Positions 1-5,168 of a stretch of 5,168 nucleotides of DNA are shown here, piece by piece. A program made the position numbers and the translations under genes. Under the pieces are notes generated by a model that did no database searches, had not been told where the DNA came from, and saw nothing but the letters and a program-made list of their open reading frames with translations. Positions within the stretch are counted from its first letter, which is position 1, and each line of letters starts with the position of its first letter. Source of the DNA: JADJPL01 sp964607915 (lineage in GTDB: Bacteria; Bacteroidota; Bacteroidia; Chitinophagales; Saprospiraceae); the NCBI GenBank assembly GCA_964607915.1, contig CAZSMU010000203.1:1-5168 (forward strand), written 5' to 3'.

Positions 1-110
1 CAGTTCTCCAGCCAGACGAGGAACATCGAGGCCTGGGCGGTGGAGGAGATGTAGGAGGTCACGCGAAGAGGTGGGCTGTACGCCGTACATCCCAGTATTA
101 AGCCTAACAT
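1..110 (-). CDS. probable start of an unidentified protein, cut by the left window edge
   Basis: An open frame begins with ATG at 110 on the minus strand and stays open for 36 codons to the edge, starting MLGLILGCTAYSPP. The third codon positions are strongly G/C over the outer half, which is expected of coding DNA here. The same wobble positions would also serve plus frame 1, however, which reads QFSSQTRN... and stops with TAG at 52-54. That reading could instead be the tail of a plus-strand gene. I prefer the minus-strand reading because it spans the whole interval and ends in an ATG diverging from the next gene, with a 23-base gap. I see no good ribosome binding site and do not recognise the product. 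A short hydrophobic start ending in Gly-Cys resembles a lipobox but lacks the usual basic N-terminus. Confidence 0.3.
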   Translation of the reverse strand, partial: MLGLILGCTAYSPPLRVTSYISSTAQASMFLVWLEN

Positions 111-133
111 TTTAACCAGCCAATAGGTACAAT

Positions 134-499
134 ATGGATACGACACCGGAACACCACGAACGCATAGCTAGAATGACCTTTGCGTCCGTATATCCGCACT
201 ACGTCGCAAAGGTCGAACGCAAGGGGCGCACCCGGGAAGAGCTGCACCAGGTCATCCAGTGGCTGACAGGGTTCGACGATATACGGCTTCAGGACCTGAT
301 CGATCGGAAAGTATGCTTCGAGGAATTCTTCCAATTAGCCGCCCTGAATCCAGAAGCCCACCGGATTACCGGCACAATCTGCGGCTATCGAATAGAATCT
401 ATCGAAAACCCCCTGACCCGGCAGGTGCGCTACCTCGACAAACTGGTGGACGAGCTCGCTAAGGGGAGAAAGATGGAAAAAATCCTACGGCAACCCTGA
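134..499 (+). CDS. DUF2200 family protein
   Basis: A small, probably soluble protein of 121 residues, about the usual length of the DUF2200 family, whose biochemical role I do not know. Recognition rests on the family-like blocks FASVYPHYV (residues 16-24), KGRTREEL (30-37), an IQWLTGFD segment (41-48), the ALNP and CGYRIE region (70-88), and the C-terminal RYLDKLVDELAKG and MEKILR stretches (99-119). The start at 134 is preferred over the internal Met14, because the domain already begins at about residue 8. A weak AGG at 125-127 sits six bases upstream. The gene stands alone: it diverges from the possible partial gene on the left and converges on the M42 peptidase with a 49-base gap. No signal peptide or membrane segment is visible. 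Family assignment is confident; function is unknown. Confidence 0.9.
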   Translation: MDTTPEHHERIARMTFASVYPHYVAKVERKGRTREELHQVIQWLTGFDDIRLQDLIDRKVCFEEFFQLAALNPEAHRITGTICGYRIESIENPLTRQVRYLDKLVDELAKGRKMEKILRQP

Positions 500-537
500 C
501 ATAACCTGGAATAAAGATATTTCTCCCTTGAAACGAG

Positions 538-553
538 TCTGACATTCGTCAGA
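538..553. terminator. small hairpin between convergent genes, possible bidirectional terminator
   Basis: TCTGAC (538-543) and GTCAGA (548-553) pair perfectly around a four-base ATTC loop. The hairpin lies between the DUF2200 gene and the M42 peptidase gene, and its right arm contains the M42 stop codon (549-551). Neither side has a clear T-run, so the terminator role is inferred from position alone. Confidence 0.35.
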
Positions 554-1628
554 AGTACTTGAAGTTATGTCCGTATTCAATCTTTTTGAGGGTTTCAAAA
601 ATGAGTCGGATGACGGCATCCACATCGTCTTTGTGGGCCATTTCTACGGTGGTATGCATATAGCGCAGCGGTAGGGAAATCAACGCAGAAGGTATCCCCC
701 CGTTGGCGTATGCGAACGCATCTGTGTCGGTGCCGGTGCGGCGGGATGCTGCTTCGCGCTGGATGGCAATTTTGTTTTCCTCTGCTGTTGTCAGGATGAG
801 ATCCAGGAGGATGTTGTGTACGGCCGGTGCGTAGGTCACCGAAGGGCCTGCCCCGCATTTGACATCGCCGATTTTGCGCTTATTGAGCAAGGGGGTATTG
901 GAGTCGTGGGTTACGTCGGTCACGATGGCCACATTGGGGCGAATCGTTTGGGCGATCATTTCGGCACCCCGCAGGCCTACCTCTTCCTGGACGGCATTGA
1001 CGACATAGAGCGAATAGGGTAGTTCTACCTTTTGTTCCTGGAGGAGCCGTGCTACTTCTGCGATGCAGAAGCCCCCCATCCGGTTGTCGAGTGCCCTGCC
1101 CACATAGAATCGGTCATTGAGCAAAAAGGACTCGTCTTCATACGTGATGACACAGCCCACATGAATACCCATTGCCAGGACCTCGTCTTTGGTAGCAGCG
1201 CCTACATCAATGAACAAATTTTCTACCTTAGGGGTCAGGTTGGCGTCGTCACCGTGGCGGGTATGGATAGCAGGCCATCCAAATACCCCTTTCACGATTC
1301 CTTTTTTAGTATGGATGTTCACCCGTTTGGAGGGGGCGATTAGATGGTCGGAGCCTCCGTTGCGGACGACCTGCAGGAAGCCGTCCTCTCCGATGAAGTG
1401 GACAAACCAGGAAATCTCGTCGGCATGGCCTTCGATGACGACCCGGAAATCCTTGCCTGGGTTGATGACGCCATAAGCGGTGCCATAGTTGTCAATACCC
1501 CATTCATCTACGTAAGGGCGAATGTATTCCAACCATAATTTCTGCCCGGCTGCTTCGAAACCGGTTGGAGAGGGGTTATTCAGATATCTAAAGAGGAAAG
1601 ATTCTGCCTGTTGGGTAATTACCGACAT
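549..1628 (-). CDS. M42 family metallopeptidase (FrvX/glutamyl-aminopeptidase-like)
   Basis: A cytosolic di-metal aminopeptidase of 359 residues, the normal length for family M42. Enzymes of this family trim N-terminal residues from peptides and often form large tetrahedral assemblies. The full expected metal site can be read: H68 and D70 in GHADEI, D181 in ALDNR, the catalytic E215 with ligand E216 in QEEVGLRG, D238 in VTDVTHD, and H325 in RYMHTTVEM. A GTDTDAF segment (299-305) is also typical. The frame stays open upstream to an ATG at 1682, but the extra 18 residues do not look like family sequence and they overlap a candidate promoter. The start is therefore placed at 1628 (MSVITQQAES). 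There is no clear Shine-Dalgarno sequence. The gene follows pyrE on the same strand, 144 bases away, with a terminator between them, so it is probably transcribed separately. Substrate preference cannot be read from the sequence. Confidence 0.93.
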   Translation of the reverse strand: MSVITQQAESFLFRYLNNPSPTGFEAAGQKLWLEYIRPYVDEWGIDNYGTAYGVINPGKDFRVVIEGHADEISWFVHFIGEDGFLQVVRNGGSDHLIAPSKRVNIHTKKGIVKGVFGWPAIHTRHGDDANLTPKVENLFIDVGAATKDEVLAMGIHVGCVITYEDESFLLNDRFYVGRALDNRMGGFCIAEVARLLQEQKVELPYSLYVVNAVQEEVGLRGAEMIAQTIRPNVAIVTDVTHDSNTPLLNKRKIGDVKCGAGPSVTYAPAVHNILLDLILTTAEENKIAIQREAASRRTGTDTDAFAYANGGIPSALISLPLRYMHTTVEMAHKDDVDAVIRLIFETLKKIEYGHNFKYF

Positions 1629-1639
1629 AAAATAGACTG

Positions 1640-1673
1640 CAAATTTAGGTATGCGATAGCTCGTTTCCGCAAA
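1640..1673 (-). promoter_or_regulatory. candidate Bacteroidota-type promoter for the M42 peptidase gene
   Basis: On the minus strand, TTTG (1673-1670) is followed 22 bases later by TAAATTTG (1647-1640). This fits the Bacteroidota sigma pattern of a -33 TTTG/TTG and a -7 TAnnTTTG. The -7 box ends only 11 bases before the ATG at 1628, so the transcript would have almost no leader. A second perfect -7 match, TATATTTG (1677-1670), overlaps the -33 element but has no well-spaced -33 of its own. Confidence 0.42.
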
Positions 1674-1741
1674 TATACACAAAGTATGCTCGGATTTATC
1701 CCTTTTCAGGATGTGAATCCGTTCATTTTCTCAAAATAGGT

Positions 1742-1776
1742 ATAGCGTTGTGGCGAGGATCTTCCCACAACGCTAT
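1742..1776 (-). terminator. strong hairpin at the end of pyrE, probable intrinsic terminator
   Basis: Two perfectly complementary 12-base arms (ATAGCGTTGTGG at 1742-1753 and CCACAACGCTAT at 1765-1776) flank an 11-base loop. Read on the minus strand, the first arm starts inside the pyrE stop codon region (1773-1775), and the second arm is followed by ACCTATTTTG, a short and imperfect T-rich tail. Stem length and position make this the best terminator in the window and separate pyrE from the M42 gene. Confidence 0.7.
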
Positions 1777-2423
1777 TGCTGCTGGCCTTCCTGATACGAT
1801 GTACTCCAGGCTTTGGGGTTTAGGCGCCAGTCGCTGAGGAGCTCTCTGTTTTCTGCGCTGATGTAGCCGGTCTGCAGGGCTTCTTCGAGCAGCACTTCGT
1901 ACTGGCTGAGCGTGTACAGCGGGCAAGCTGCCTCTGCGAAAGCCTGGGCTGCTTCTGGAAAATTATAGGAAAAAATAGCCAGGACCCCTAATACTTCTGC
2001 CCCTGCTTCGCGGAGGGACTGCACGGCCCGCAAGCTGCTGCCGCCCGTAGAGATGAGGTCTTCCACCAACAGCACGGAGGCTCCCGGCCGCAGTTCCCCT
2101 TCGATTAGGTTCTGGCGGCCATGCCCTTTCGGTTTTTCGCGCACATATACGAACGGTAGCCTCAGCCGATCGGCTAATAAAATGCCGTGCGGTATTCCCG
2201 CTGTGGCTACGCCGGCCACCACTTCAAAGGGGGGTAAGGTCTTCGCCATCTCCGCCATTTTCTCCACGATTACAGAACGCGCCTCCGGATGGGAGAGTAC
2301 CATGCGGTTGTCGCAGTATATCGGAGACGATAGCCCGGAAGCCCAGGTAAAAGGCTTTTGCGGACTCAACATTATTGCTTTAATTTGCAGTAGTTGCAAG
2401 GCAACTTCAGATGCTATGGACAT
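1773..2423 (-). CDS. pyrE: orotate phosphoribosyltransferase
   Basis: Joins orotate to PRPP to make orotidine 5'-monophosphate, the fifth step of de novo pyrimidine synthesis in the cytosol. The protein has 216 residues, as expected for bacterial PyrE. The N-terminal region has the family signature FTWASGLSSPIYCDNR (25-40). The flexible catalytic loop is visible as REKPKGHG (95-102), and the PRPP-binding motif VLLVEDLISTGGS lies at 117-129 with the acidic pair E121-D122. Just before the loop, VAGVATAGIPHG (69-80) is the typical beta-strand and turn. The ATG at 2423 matches the usual N-terminus (short helix, then LQIKAI), so the start is secure. The gene is monocistronic on present evidence: a terminator hairpin follows it, and a Nudix gene diverges from it 29 bases upstream. 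Confidence 0.97.
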   Translation of the reverse strand: MSIASEVALQLLQIKAIMLSPQKPFTWASGLSSPIYCDNRMVLSHPEARSVIVEKMAEMAKTLPPFEVVAGVATAGIPHGILLADRLRLPFVYVREKPKGHGRQNLIEGELRPGASVLLVEDLISTGGSSLRAVQSLREAGAEVLGVLAIFSYNFPEAAQAFAEAACPLYTLSQYEVLLEEALQTGYISAENRELLSDWRLNPKAWSTSYQEGQQQ

Positions 2424-2437
2424 AGGTTTTCGAATTT

Positions 2438-2443
2438 AAGAGG
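2438..2443 (+). promoter_or_regulatory. ribosome binding site that decides the Nudix start
   Basis: AAGAGG lies nine bases before the ATG at 2453, a workable Shine-Dalgarno spacing. It directly abuts the other in-frame ATG at 2444, which would leave no spacing. This favours 2453, which also gives a MYKIYVND N-terminus. Confidence 0.5.
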
Positions 2444-2449
2444 ATGCCG

Positions 2450-2457
2450 CAAATGTA
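2450..2457 (-). promoter_or_regulatory. candidate -7 promoter box for pyrE
   Basis: The minus strand reads TACATTTG (2457-2450), a perfect match to the Bacteroidota -7 pattern TAnnTTTG, ending 26 bases before the pyrE ATG. That would give a leader of roughly 20 bases. The nearest upstream TTG (2472-2470) is only 12 bases away rather than about 17-23, so the -33 element is missing or poor. The box covers the ATG (2453-2455) of the divergent Nudix gene. Confidence 0.35.
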
Positions 2458-3082
2458 TAAAATATACGTCAACGATACCCCGCTCTACTTCAAAGAGCTG
2501 GCGACAAACCTTCCATTGGCCCCCGATACCAATCCGCAGCACCTCTGTGGGAGGTACACGGGGTCCCCCAAAAGCCTGCTCAACTATGCCGATATGCTGG
2601 AAAAGGGGGGGAGCCGTTTTTCCTCGGTCACCCTGTTCACCCATGACCTGGAAGCTATACAGCGCGATTTCCTCAGCCAGTTTGACCTGATAGAAGCTGC
2701 CGGGGGTATCGTCCGCTCCTCCGAAGGGAAACTGTTGCTGATCTATCGCCTGGGGCACTGGGATCTCCCCAAGGGCAAAATAGAGGATGGCGAAGCCCCC
2801 GACCTGGCCGCTGTGCGCGAGGTACAGGAAGAAACCGGGGTCTCTGTCTTTTCTTCCCTCTCCTTTTTTGATACAACCTACCACACCTACCGCAGCGGGA
2901 AAGGCAAGCGCATCGTGAAACGCACGTACTGGTATCACATGGAAGCGAGCGAACAACCTCTGGTCGCTCAGAGCGAGGAAGGTATCGAATCGGCGATTTG
3001 GGCCTTTCCCGAGGCAGTACTGCACAACCCCGACTATATGTTTTATCGCAGTATCCGCGATTTGTTGGAGCGCTGTGTGTAG
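2453..3082 (+). CDS. Nudix hydrolase
   Basis: Hydrolyses a nucleoside diphosphate linked to another group, using a divalent metal held by the Nudix box. The box is complete at residues 108-130 and reads G-x5-E-x7-REVQEETGV, with the metal-binding E126 and E127. The fold begins near AAGGIV (82-87), with the HWDLPKGK segment leading into the box. The first ~80 residues form an extra N-terminal region with no motif I recognise, which makes the protein (209 residues) longer than a minimal Nudix domain of about 130-150. It diverges from pyrE with only 29 bases between start codons and converges on the S41 peptidase gene with a 25-base gap. Nudix proteins of this size beside pyrE are, as I recall, common in Bacteroidota. 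Location beside pyrE hints at nucleotide metabolism, but the substrate cannot be read. A G7 run lies at 2605-2611. Confidence 0.93.
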   Translation: MYKIYVNDTPLYFKELATNLPLAPDTNPQHLCGRYTGSPKSLLNYADMLEKGGSRFSSVTLFTHDLEAIQRDFLSQFDLIEAAGGIVRSSEGKLLLIYRLGHWDLPKGKIEDGEAPDLAAVREVQEETGVSVFSSLSFFDTTYHTYRSGKGKRIVKRTYWYHMEASEQPLVAQSEEGIESAIWAFPEAVLHNPDYMFYRSIRDLLERCV

Positions 3083-3107
3083 TCGGCGGTACGCCAGCCC
3101 TGGGCTG

Positions 3108-4121
3108 TCACCTGGTAATCTCCTGGATGGCGAGTTCGATGATGCTGTCCACCCCTTGGCGAAGGGCTGCCGTATCTAACGAAGCCGGGATATCCGGGGG
3201 AACCCCGTTTTCGTAGTTGGCTCCGTCAGGGGCCAGGGTTCGGGACACGGAGATGCGGTAGGTCCAGCCGTTGGGCAGTTGGCCGCCGTTGGGTATTCCG
3301 AGGCCCCCTCCGGTGTAATCCCCCATCAGGACGACCTCGGGCAGTGCTTTTGTGCCGAGGGCCAGGAATGACGTCGCGCTGTAGGAGCCCCGGTCAACCA
3401 ACACGACAACTTTACGGGTGTAGCGCAGCAAGTCCCGACTGTCGGGAGGGGTGGCGTAGGCCGGTGTCGCTGGTCCGAAATCCTCTTTGCCCGGCCCGTT
3501 TTTGAGATAAGAATGGTAGAGCAGGGTCTTCTTGGTAGCAAAGCGGTTGAGGATGGTAAAGACGTTTTCCACGCTGCCGCCGCCGTTTTGGCGTAAGTCC
3601 AGGATGAGTCCCTGCGCACGTGCATAGCGGCTCAGGATGAAATTCAATTCGAAATCGTTGACCCGGTTGGAAAAAGAGGCGTAGCGGATGTAGCCAACTT
3701 TACCATCCGCAAGGGCGGTGTGGAGAAAGGGGCCGGTGGTATAGTAATCCCCTAAGTAGTGTTCGAGGACGACGCGCTCGTCTATTTGCCGGGGGCCGAG
3801 GAGGGACACCTCAAATCGGGAAATATTGAAGGGGGAAATCAGATTCACATGGCCGTCTTTCAGCTCGAGGAGCATGTCGAACATGACCCGGAAGAGGGAG
3901 TCCTGGGAAATGCGGTCGTGTACCTTCGGGCTGTAGGACCGGTACACTGCATCCCAATCCACCTGCTTGTAGTCAAAAAAGGCATACTTCTCCTGACACT
4001 CCTTCCACAAGTATTCAAAACTGGCGCGTGGGGTGGCCGGTGGATCGTCGCTCAGGGTCAACCATTCGCAGGAGCTGCCAAGGAGCAGGAATACAGACCA
4101 GGCCAATATCCATTTTTTCAT
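3108..4121 (-). CDS. S41 family peptidase, predicted lipoprotein
   Basis: A secreted serine peptidase of the tail-specific/tricorn group, 337 residues. The N-terminus MKKWILAWSVFLLLGSSC is a lipoprotein signal with the acylated Cys at 18. The mature start then carries SDD (24-26), which loosely resembles the acidic surface-export signals of Bacteroidota lipoproteins. A helical N-terminal domain (about 32-95) ends in LKDGHVNL with H91. The S41 core follows: GYIRYASF (143-150), the hallmark DLRQNGGG (175-182), and RGSYSATSF (244-252) with the likely nucleophile S248. A typical ENGVPPDI segment lies at 304-311. I see no Lys 25 residues after S248, where CtpA-type enzymes have it. H91 suggests the His-Ser arrangement of the tricorn-like (S41B) branch; this is inference. 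No PDZ domain is evident. The start lies 10 bases after the stop of the barrel gene, so the two are almost surely one operon. Confidence 0.9.
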   Translation of the reverse strand: MKKWILAWSVFLLLGSSCEWLTLSDDPPATPRASFEYLWKECQEKYAFFDYKQVDWDAVYRSYSPKVHDRISQDSLFRVMFDMLLELKDGHVNLISPFNISRFEVSLLGPRQIDERVVLEHYLGDYYTTGPFLHTALADGKVGYIRYASFSNRVNDFELNFILSRYARAQGLILDLRQNGGGSVENVFTILNRFATKKTLLYHSYLKNGPGKEDFGPATPAYATPPDSRDLLRYTRKVVVLVDRGSYSATSFLALGTKALPEVVLMGDYTGGGLGIPNGGQLPNGWTYRISVSRTLAPDGANYENGVPPDIPASLDTAALRQGVDSIIELAIQEITR

Positions 4122-4131
4122 AGGGCAATGC

Positions 4132-4965
4132 TTAGTTCAGCCGGGCAAAAAGGCTGATTTGGGTAAAGTACTGAGCGGTTTGCAAGCGGTTTATGCCGGG
4201 CTTGCCCTGTTGCAGGTCGAGGGCGTAACTGAGCCGCCAGGCATTGCCGTTCCGGAGAAAGTACCAACATTCAGCCCTGCCATAAGCGCGAAACCCTCCC
4301 CAACTCAGCACGTTGGCGGAGCCGAGCTGCCGATCTCCCCCGGTGAAATCTTCCAGGTAGGCAAACCCGGGGCGCCAGGAGCTGTGCAGCAGGGGCAGGT
4401 GGACCTGGGCACCGAACCGCACCTGGCGTTCACCTCCTTTCTTTTTAAAAAAGAGGGTTTTCCCCTCGGCAATATTCAGGTGGATATCCCACTGAAAGCG
4501 CGCTCCGGCCATCAGGGAATGCAGGCTTTCCCATACATTCGCGTTGTTCCGGAACGCTGTGGTGGTCCGGTAATTCGTAAACCCCCGATAGGACAGGGCA
4601 CCGTCCAGACGAAGTGATTCGCGGGGGTTGGTCCACAAATGGCGCAAGGCCCCAAAGTTGTGCTGCACATTGTGAACGGTGCTCGCCACCCGGAAACTTC
4701 GGGTGGCTTCATAGGCACCATACCCAAAACCGAGCTCAAGGTCGTAGTCCCATTTTGTACGGTCAAAAAAAAAGTTGGCCTGCCCGTGCAGCAGAGGACC
4801 TCGATAGGTCAGGGGCGAGACGCCGGCATCCCGGAGGTACCCGTAGTGGAGACCCGTACCAATGCCCATATAACTCTTACCGCCAGGCCCCGGCTGGGCC
4901 TCTGTATTTCGAGACAGCAGAACAAGGGAAATGAAAAGGCACCGTTGAAGGGCAATCCGGAACAT
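4132..4965 (-). CDS. predicted outer-membrane beta-barrel protein, family not recognised
   Basis: A 277-residue exported protein. A signal peptide covers about residues 1-23, with a basic start, a hydrophobic core (CLFISLVLL) and probable cleavage at TEA|Q. The mature protein is rich in aromatic residues and Gly, with repeated alternating hydrophobic/polar stretches that read as beta strands: SYMGIGTGLHYGYL, YDLELGFGYGAYE, RQVRFGAQVHLPLL and a final YFTQISLFARLN. This suggests a small barrel in the outer membrane. The frame also has a GTG at 4971, but the ATG at 4965 gives a normal signal peptide and is preferred. No clear Shine-Dalgarno or -7 box lies upstream. It is the first gene of an operon with the S41 peptidase. 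A T9 run on the coding strand (4773-4765) encodes three Phe, and a T6A5 run lies near 4443-4453. Barrel fold is inference from sequence character; transport, adhesion or an enzymatic role cannot be told apart. Confidence 0.75.
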   Translation of the reverse strand: MFRIALQRCLFISLVLLSRNTEAQPGPGGKSYMGIGTGLHYGYLRDAGVSPLTYRGPLLHGQANFFFDRTKWDYDLELGFGYGAYEATRSFRVASTVHNVQHNFGALRHLWTNPRESLRLDGALSYRGFTNYRTTTAFRNNANVWESLHSLMAGARFQWDIHLNIAEGKTLFFKKKGGERQVRFGAQVHLPLLHSSWRPGFAYLEDFTGGDRQLGSANVLSWGGFRAYGRAECWYFLRNGNAWRLSYALDLQQGKPGINRLQTAQYFTQISLFARLN

Positions 4966-5117
4966 ACGCACGGTTTTGCAGGAAAAATATGAAAAAATTC
5001 TATTTCTGTAACTTTAGGTCGTAGGGTTATGTTCGTAGCGGCAAATTGGCCATTTAACATTAGACTTGTTGCGAGTGGTCAGCGGGGAGGTAAAAAAGAG
5101 TCATTTTTTGTCTACAC

Positions 5118-5168
5118 GAAGGCTTTTTGAGGGAGTATAGCCGCGCTATATGACCGAAAAAAGGCGTA
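5118..5168. repeat. imperfect palindrome at the right edge, function unknown
   Basis: A perfect inner inverted repeat, TATAGC-CGC-GCTATA (5136-5150), is flanked by a second pairing zone, GGCTTTTT (5121-5128) against AAAAAAGGC (5157-5165), with mismatched bases between. Together they form arms of about 24 bases (16 matched by hand) around a CGC centre. It may extend past the edge. It could be a terminator of a gene to the right, a dispersed palindromic repeat or a mobile-element end. The rest of the stretch from 4966 to here holds no gene or RNA I can support, only an A6-N6-T6 motif at 5092-5109. Confidence 0.4.

Noticed and set aside
1629..1682. Longer M42 protein starting at the ATG at 1682
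   Set aside because: The 18 extra residues do not look like the family N-terminus, and the region contains both candidate -7 boxes.
2392..2406. Inverted repeat AGTTGC-AAG-GCAACT as an operator near pyrE
   Set aside because: It lies inside conserved pyrE codons and is only six bases per arm, so coding constraint or chance explains it.
2414..3025. Minus-strand open frame of 203 codons opposite the Nudix gene
   Set aside because: It is antisense to a gene with a perfect Nudix box, runs into pyrE's start region and has no recognisable features.
3095..3107. Palindrome CAGCCCTGGGCTG in the gap between the Nudix and S41 stop codons as a terminator
   Set aside because: It allows only about five base pairs around a three-base loop and has no T-run on either side.
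4033..4617. Long plus-strand open frame of 194 codons opposite the barrel and S41 genes
   Set aside because: It straddles two well-supported minus-strand genes and their junction and shows no family motif; it is antisense openness from GC-rich codons.
5063..5167. Minus-strand frame entering from the right edge and stopping at 5063-5065
   Set aside because: It is short, has no recognisable motif and crosses the palindrome; chance openness is as likely.
5150..5168. ATG at 5150 (reading MTEKRR) as the start of a plus-strand gene leaving the window
   Set aside because: Only six codons are visible, the purine-rich GAGGGAG is 14 bases away, and the ATG sits at the end of a palindrome arm. Possible but unsupported.

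Overview
The window looks like a stretch of chromosome from a member of the Bacteroidota. The clues are a base composition with GC in the mid-50s by eye, Bacteroidota-type -7 promoter boxes (TAnnTTTG) in front of two genes, mostly weak Shine-Dalgarno sequences, a signal peptide ending in the A|Q style common in that phylum, and the recognised protein families. I cannot name the genus; a Chitinophagia- or Saprospiria-like organism is a guess.

Layout, left to right. A probable partial gene runs off the left edge on the minus strand (1-110). Next to it, on the plus strand, is a small DUF2200-family protein (134-499). It converges on an M42-family metallo-aminopeptidase (minus, 549-1628). Upstream of that gene, also on the minus strand, lies pyrE (orotate phosphoribosyltransferase, 1773-2423), which ends in a strong hairpin. 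A Nudix hydrolase (plus, 2453-3082) diverges from pyrE with only 29 bases between the start codons. The Nudix gene converges on a two-gene minus-strand operon: a predicted outer-membrane beta-barrel protein (4132-4965), then an S41-family peptidase lipoprotein (3108-4121). The last ~200 bases have no convincing gene and end in an imperfect palindrome cut by the window edge.

The content is mainly housekeeping: pyrimidine synthesis (pyrE), peptide turnover (M42) and nucleotide or metabolite clean-up (Nudix). The exception is the small envelope operon. There a secreted protease and a barrel protein are probably co-expressed. I see no mobile element, CRISPR array, RNA gene or evident defence system. 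The points most worth checking are the pyrE/Nudix start region, the T9 tract in the barrel gene, the protease/barrel pair, and the palindrome at the right edge.
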